Origin: Shewanella livingstonensis | Lineage (GTDB): Bacteria > Pseudomonadota > Gammaproteobacteria > Enterobacterales > Shewanellaceae | Reading direction: 5' to 3' | DNA: 64,000 nucleotides | Assembly: GCF_003855395.1 (NCBI RefSeq) | Contig: NZ_CP034015.1 | Coordinates: forward strand, 4,040,001 to 4,104,000 | Shown here: piece after piece, positions 58,459 through 64,000 of the stretch | Layout: each line of letters starts with the position of its first letter | How positions within the stretch are numbered: the stretch's first letter is position 1 | The notes under the pieces: model-generated | Seen by the model: the letters and a program-made list of their open reading frames with translations, nothing else | Told to the model about the DNA's origin: nothing | Database searches by the model: none | Made by a program: the position numbers and the translations under genes

Positions 58459-59337
58459 ATGAGTGACGATATCCCCCCGAGTACAAACGCCCACAAGAAA
58501 AGCTGGTTCGATAAAATTAACCAATTATTTCAGGGCGAACCTCAAAATCGCGAAGATTTAGTTGATGTAATTGCAGGTGCCGAAATGCGCGACCTCATTA
58601 CAGAAGACACACGCGAAATGATTAAAGGTGTATTAGAGGTTTCCGACCTTCGCGTGCGCGACATCATGATCCCAAGATCGCAAATTGTTACCATTCAAAT
58701 AGACTCGACCGTCGATGAGTTTTTAGAAATCGTCATGGATTCTGGTCACTCTCGCTTCCCCGTTGTTAATGAAGACAAAGATCATATTGAAGGCATTTTA
58801 CTGGCCAAAGACTTGCTCAAATATGGCTTTAAACAATCTGATGCCCCCTTGACGCTTGCCCAAGTCATACGACCTGCTGTTGTTGTACCAGAAAGCAAAC
58901 GCGTCGATGTTCTACTTAAAGAATTCCGCTCACAACGCTACCATATGGCAATAGTTGTCGATGAATATGGCGGTGTATCAGGCTTAGTCACTATTGAAGA
59001 TATTCTCGAAGAGATTGTCGGTGAAATAGAAGATGAATTTGATCACAACTCAGTTGAAGACACTGAAATTAAAAAACTCAGTAACACTGTCTTTATGGTC
59101 AAAGCTCTCACTGAAATAGAAGATTTTAACGAAGCGTGTGGCACCCACTTTAGCGATGAAGAATTCGATACGGTTGGGGGAATGGTGTCACATGCATTCG
59201 GTCACTTACCTGAACGTAATGAAAGCATCGTTATTAGTAATATTGAGTTCAAAGTCATTAATGCGGATAACCGCCGCTTGGTGCAACTTCGTGTTAAACT
59301 GCCCGACCCTAATATCAGTGAAGAATTCGACGACTAA
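58459..59337 (+). CDS. ybeX: CorC/YbeX family protein with CBS domains
   Basis: A 292-residue cytosolic protein with two CBS motifs (about 65-190: [14 protein letters not shown] and [32 protein letters not shown] in parts) and a C-terminal CorC_HlyC domain. In E. coli YbeX (CorC) is linked to magnesium/cobalt efflux through CorA and to ribosome metabolism. The position ybeY-ybeX-lnt is conserved. It ends 3 bp before lnt. Confidence 0.95.
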   Translation: MSDDIPPSTNAHKKSWFDKINQLFQGEPQNREDLVDVIAGAEMRDLITEDTREMIKGVLEVSDLRVRDIMIPRSQIVTIQIDSTVDEFLEIVMDSGHSRFPVVNEDKDHIEGILLAKDLLKYGFKQSDAPLTLAQVIRPAVVVPESKRVDVLLKEFRSQRYHMAIVVDEYGGVSGLVTIEDILEEIVGEIEDEFDHNSVEDTEIKKLSNTVFMVKALTEIEDFNEACGTHFSDEEFDTVGGMVSHAFGHLPERNESIVISNIEFKVINADNRRLVQLRVKLPDPNISEEFDD

Positions 59338-59340
59338 ATC

Positions 59341-60903
59341 GTGCAGAAAACTCAACCTCTATACTCTTCTTTGAGTATTGTCCGTCTGGTGACGGCATTT
59401 ATTGCTGGTGCCAGTACGGCCCTATCGTTTGCGCCTTATGAAATTTGGGCGGTATTTCCCTTAGCATTGAGTTTTGCCTTATGGCAAAGTCAGGCATTAT
59501 CCGCTAAACAAAGTGTGTATTATTGGCTTAGTTTCGGTTTTGGCTGTTTTGCTATTGGCATTAGTTGGGTTCATGTGAGCATTGACACATTTGGTGGTAT
59601 GCCCATTGTTGTGTCGATAACCTTAATGGCGATACTGGCGCTATACCTTGCCATTTATCCCGCTATAACGGGGTATTTGCTTAGCAAATTATCACGCACC
59701 TCTAAATACAGCTTAAATCCATACTTAACCTATCTTGGACTATTCCCAGCGTTATGGGTGCTTACAGAATGGTTACGAGGCTGGGTATTTACCGGCTTTC
59801 CTTGGATTTGGGCAGGCTATAGCCAAACATTAGGGCCGCTGAGTGAATTAGCCAGCTTTGTAGGTGCCTTGGGCCTGAGCTTTTTAGTCGCATTAGTCGC
59901 CGGCTCAATAATGTTATTAACCCAAAAGCGCATATTGCCAGTGTTAATTATATTACCTATATTGGCATTAAGCGCTTGGGCAGCACCATTACTAAACCCT
60001 ATTTCGACCAGTGGTAAAACCGTTAAAGTGGCTTTAGTTCAGGGCAATATTCCCCAAAGCATGAAATGGGAACCCGATGCACTGTGGCCGACCATGCTTA
60101 AATACATGGATCTGACTCGCGAACAGTTTGATGACGCCTCGAGCGTCGATATCATTGTTTGGCCAGAAGCTGCCATTCCAGCACCCGAAGCCATGGTGGA
60201 AGACTTCTTAATGGATGTCAGTAAAGTTGCCAGTATCAACAACGCGGCAATAATTACCGGCATTATTAGCAACCAACAACACGAATTTTTTAACTCGCTT
60301 ATTGTGTTAGGAAATCATCATAAAAAACAGCAACCAAGTGCTGATTATATTGGTGATGGTAACAATCAGTTTAAAAAACATCACTTACTGCCAATTGGTG
60401 AGTTTGTACCATTTGGAGATTTATTGCGCCCTATTGCACCGTTTTTTAATTTACCGATGTCATCATTCCAACGAGGTGATTATACCCAGCCAAATTTAAT
60501 CGCTGTGGGTTATCACATTGCGCCGGCTATTTGTTACGAAATCGCCTTTCCTGAGCAAGTAAGAGCAAGTGTGACTAACGAAACTGATATGTTGCTTACT
60601 GTATCAAACGATGCCTGGTTTGGCGCATCAAATGGTCCATTACAACATATGGAAATTGCCCAAATGCGTGCCATTGAAATGGGTAAACCATTACTGCGTG
60701 GCACCAATAACGGCATTACTGCCGTGGTAGATCCACATGGACGTATAACAGATGCTATCCCACAATTTGAAGCCGGAGTGCTTGTCACCAATATTCCACT
60801 GTATCAAGGGCAAACATGGTTTAGAAAAATAGGTCAATTGCCCTTACTAATACTGTGCGGTTTATTAGTGTTATTTGGTGTCAGAAACGTCTTACGTAAA
60901 TAA
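59341..60903 (+). CDS. lnt: Apolipoprotein N-acyltransferase
   Basis: Adds the third acyl chain to lipoproteins in the inner membrane. The 520-residue protein has an N-terminal membrane domain of about six to seven helices (12-205) and a nitrilase-like domain (about 225-490) with Glu276 in VWPEAAIP, the catalytic Lys in KKHHLLPIGEFVPFG and Cys398 in ICYEIAFP, matching the Glu-Lys-Cys triad. It starts with GTG 3 bp after ybeX. A prepilin gene follows 12 bp later. Confidence 0.96.
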   Translation: MQKTQPLYSSLSIVRLVTAFIAGASTALSFAPYEIWAVFPLALSFALWQSQALSAKQSVYYWLSFGFGCFAIGISWVHVSIDTFGGMPIVVSITLMAILALYLAIYPAITGYLLSKLSRTSKYSLNPYLTYLGLFPALWVLTEWLRGWVFTGFPWIWAGYSQTLGPLSELASFVGALGLSFLVALVAGSIMLLTQKRILPVLIILPILALSAWAAPLLNPISTSGKTVKVALVQGNIPQSMKWEPDALWPTMLKYMDLTREQFDDASSVDIIVWPEAAIPAPEAMVEDFLMDVSKVASINNAAIITGIISNQQHEFFNSLIVLGNHHKKQQPSADYIGDGNNQFKKHHLLPIGEFVPFGDLLRPIAPFFNLPMSSFQRGDYTQPNLIAVGYHIAPAICYEIAFPEQVRASVTNETDMLLTVSNDAWFGASNGPLQHMEIAQMRAIEMGKPLLRGTNNGITAVVDPHGRITDAIPQFEAGVLVTNIPLYQGQTWFRKIGQLPLLILCGLLVLFGVRNVLRK

Positions 60904-60915
60904 CAGGAAAATTTG

Positions 60916-61428
60916 ATGTCACAATCGATTCGACTCCAAACACAGGTTCTCTCAAAAGGATTTACCTTAATAGAATTGATTGTAGTCATCATTATTTTAG
61001 GCATTCTAGCGCTGGTTGCAGCACCTAAATTTATTGGCTTGAGTACCGAAGCGAGACAGCGCACCCTATCGGGCCTCATGGGCAGCATTAAAACAGCCAA
61101 TACTCTGGTGTATGCCCGTTCAAAAATGACGAGCTTACGAGTGCAAGCAGTCACAAACCGCGATGACTTAATCGATATTGATATAGACAACGACGGAGTA
61201 TTTGAAACTCGGTTAAAATGGGGCTATTTAGACAACACGGACATTGAAAAATGGATCGTTGTGGATGACGCTTTTACCATTCAATATCAAGGAATTGCTA
61301 TTACTTATATCGGATATGATAAAGATGATAATGGCCAGGTCATCAATGACAATTGTTACTTCTCTTATACTCAAGCCGCAGATGCAAATACCGCACCCGA
61401 ATATCAAACTGTAGTCAGTGGTTGCTAA
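60916..61428 (+). CDS. Solitary prepilin / minor pseudopilin of the MSHA-like type
   Basis: A 170-residue protein with a leader ending in Gly before FTLIELIVVIIILGILALVAAP, the type IV prepilin motif with Glu+5. The globular part has an acidic IDIDIDNDGVFETRL segment that resembles a calcium-binding loop, and a C-terminal cysteine pair (NCYFSY and the final SGC). AGGAAA lies 5 nt before the ATG; the gene follows lnt by 12 bp, so it may be read from the lnt transcript. It is the third prepilin of this type in the window; no assembly genes adjoin it. Confidence 0.82.
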   Translation: MSQSIRLQTQVLSKGFTLIELIVVIIILGILALVAAPKFIGLSTEARQRTLSGLMGSIKTANTLVYARSKMTSLRVQAVTNRDDLIDIDIDNDGVFETRLKWGYLDNTDIEKWIVVDDAFTIQYQGIAITYIGYDKDDNGQVINDNCYFSYTQAADANTAPEYQTVVSGC

Positions 61429-61538
61429 TCTAAAACCATCTTTAAATGCATTTAGATGTTAAAAATAAGCTATCAATATAAACTAAGCTTCAGCTTGCTT
61501 CGTAATGTCTCAGTAAATAACTATTGGTGAAGATTACG

Positions 61539-61829
61539 ATGCAACTATTTGAAATAAAATTAGCCATATCCCAACAAACTAAATATCCAACGATTATTAG
61601 TTATGCCGACTCAAATCATTATTTGCTCGGTGTTAAAGACGAGCAAGGGAACTTTCGAAGCGCTCGAAATAAAACCGGGGAACTGGTAAGCCTCAACTCA
61701 ATCAAACAAGCTGAAGTGTTATTGAAACAACAAGGCATTCATTACGCCATGATAGAAATTCAAACGGCTTATGATGAAATGATCGGTAACAGCAGTGCAA
61801 GTCACTACCGTTACCGAGTAGAGTTTTAA
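61539..61829 (+). CDS. DUF6482-like small protein
   Basis: A 96-residue soluble protein that I assign with reservation to the DUF6482 family of short Shewanella/Vibrio proteins. Features are YLLGVKDEQGNFRSAR and a short helix (LNSIKQAEVLLKQQGI) before a terminal beta segment AMIEIQTAYDEM. A GTG five codons upstream is in frame, but GGTGAAG is placed well for the ATG at 61539. No function is known. It converges with ybeL. Confidence 0.55.
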   Translation: MQLFEIKLAISQQTKYPTIISYADSNHYLLGVKDEQGNFRSARNKTGELVSLNSIKQAEVLLKQQGIHYAMIEIQTAYDEMIGNSSASHYRYRVEF

Positions 61830-61845
61830 GCGTTAATATTGCAGA

Positions 61846-62346
61846 TTATGGCGTTAACGACTCCCGAGAAAACTCGTTAAAATCACATTTTGGACAGTCG
61901 GGGATGACCCCAGGGAAATCAATTTGCATTTGATGACCACACTTATTACAGGTCAGTTTACCTTGGTTAATGATTTCCCCAGACTTATAAACACCATGAT
62001 GTTTAAAATCTTGTAATAACTCATGCCATTCTACCTGGCTACGATCAGTTATTTCGCTCAACCACTGCCATAATGTATTCTCAATCCCTATGACCATCGG
62101 ACTAAAACTCAAATTATCGGCATTTTCCTCATTTAGGAAGGCTGCAATGTCTCGCTTTAAAAATTCTTCTACTAATGCGAGCTCTTCTTCATCTGCATGA
62201 GATTTAAGTTTTAAATACTCTTTTCCCTGGGTCACTGACTTAAACAAACTTTTAGCTGTCAATGAGTTATCTTGGTCAAACGTGGTTTTCACCTGTTCGA
62301 ATAGTGACTGATATAAGGCTAATAGCGCTGAACTTTTTCCACTCAT
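61846..62346 (-). CDS. ybeL: YbeL-like zinc-ribbon protein (DUF1451)
   Basis: A 166-residue protein with an N-terminal helical region and a C-terminal zinc ribbon: CNKCGHQ (about 133-139) and CPKCDFNEF (about 151-159). This matches the DUF1451/YbeL family of unknown function. In E. coli ybeL also lies beside leuS, and here it is divergent from it, which supports the call. The start MSGKSSALLALYQSLFEQVK is typical. Confidence 0.9.
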   Translation of the reverse strand: MSGKSSALLALYQSLFEQVKTTFDQDNSLTAKSLFKSVTQGKEYLKLKSHADEEELALVEEFLKRDIAAFLNEENADNLSFSPMVIGIENTLWQWLSEITDRSQVEWHELLQDFKHHGVYKSGEIINQGKLTCNKCGHQMQIDFPGVIPDCPKCDFNEFSRESLTP

Positions 62347-62424
62347 AGGTAATACTCCTTAATACGCACCTTTTTAATAGATCACTTCTGGTTTATTCTA
62401 TGCAGTTATAAATCTCGCTGCTGA

Positions 62425-64000
<1,576 letters not shown>

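Overview
The window is a chromosomal segment of a low-to-moderate GC gammaproteobacterium. Gene order and protein sequences point to Shewanella, perhaps close to S. frigidimarina; this assignment comes from memory of the families and synteny, not from a search. Housekeeping blocks match enterobacterial order: rplU-rpmA and obg; lolB-ispE-prs divergent from hemA-prfA-prmC-sirB2-sirB1-kdsA; pth-ychF next to a Met/Leu/Gln tRNA operon; ubiF divergent from miaB, then ybeZ-ybeY-ybeX-lnt; and ybeL divergent from leuS.

Layout. 1-590: right end of an IS66-family element. 685-7040: DUF3718 secreted protein, folA, split ThrE-type exporter (yjjB/yjjP), obg, rpmA, rplU, ispB and ung. 7133-18969: a more accessory stretch with two solitary prepilins, DUF3144, a LysE exporter, a truncated-looking ScsB/DsbD-like thioredoxin, a large TonB-dependent receptor, an acyl-CoA ligase behind a PsrA-like palindrome, an MsbA-type ABC exporter ending in an 8-bp tandem repeat, and rlmG. 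18970-20199: gene-poor DNA holding a 263-bp MITE-like element.

20200-28964 is the metabolic centrepiece: a divergent GntR/FCD regulator and an alginate-utilisation operon of PL6 lyase, PL17 lyase, KdgF cupin, hexuronate-type MFS transporter and KdgK kinase. Polymer is cut by PL6, oligomers go to unsaturated monouronate by PL17, KdgF promotes ring opening to DEH, the MFS protein imports a monouronate, and KdgK phosphorylates KDG. DEH reductase, KDPG aldolase and a dedicated outer-membrane receptor are not in the window. The intergenic region carries regularly spaced ATTGGT motifs over a TTGACA promoter element and an unusually long leader with a small ORF.

29152-42700: methyltransferase, sterol-desaturase-like hydroxylase, DUF2804, yajG-like lipoprotein, secreted cyclophilin, AmpG-type permease, yajQ, VanZ-like protein, panE, an EamA transporter, kdsA, a DUF819 membrane protein, and sirB1/sirB2. 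42823-64000: conserved translation, haem, envelope and tRNA-modification genes, a patatin-like phospholipase, seven tRNAs (Met-Leu-Gln-Gln-Met-Leu-Gln in transcription order) behind a strong promoter with a GC-rich discriminator, a third solitary prepilin after lnt, a DUF6482-like protein, and the first 1.5 kb of leuS.

The least explained parts are the gntR-PL6 control region and leader, the MITE, the short tandem repeats near 12.4, 14.5, 30.9 and 41.4 kb, and the dispersed prepilins.
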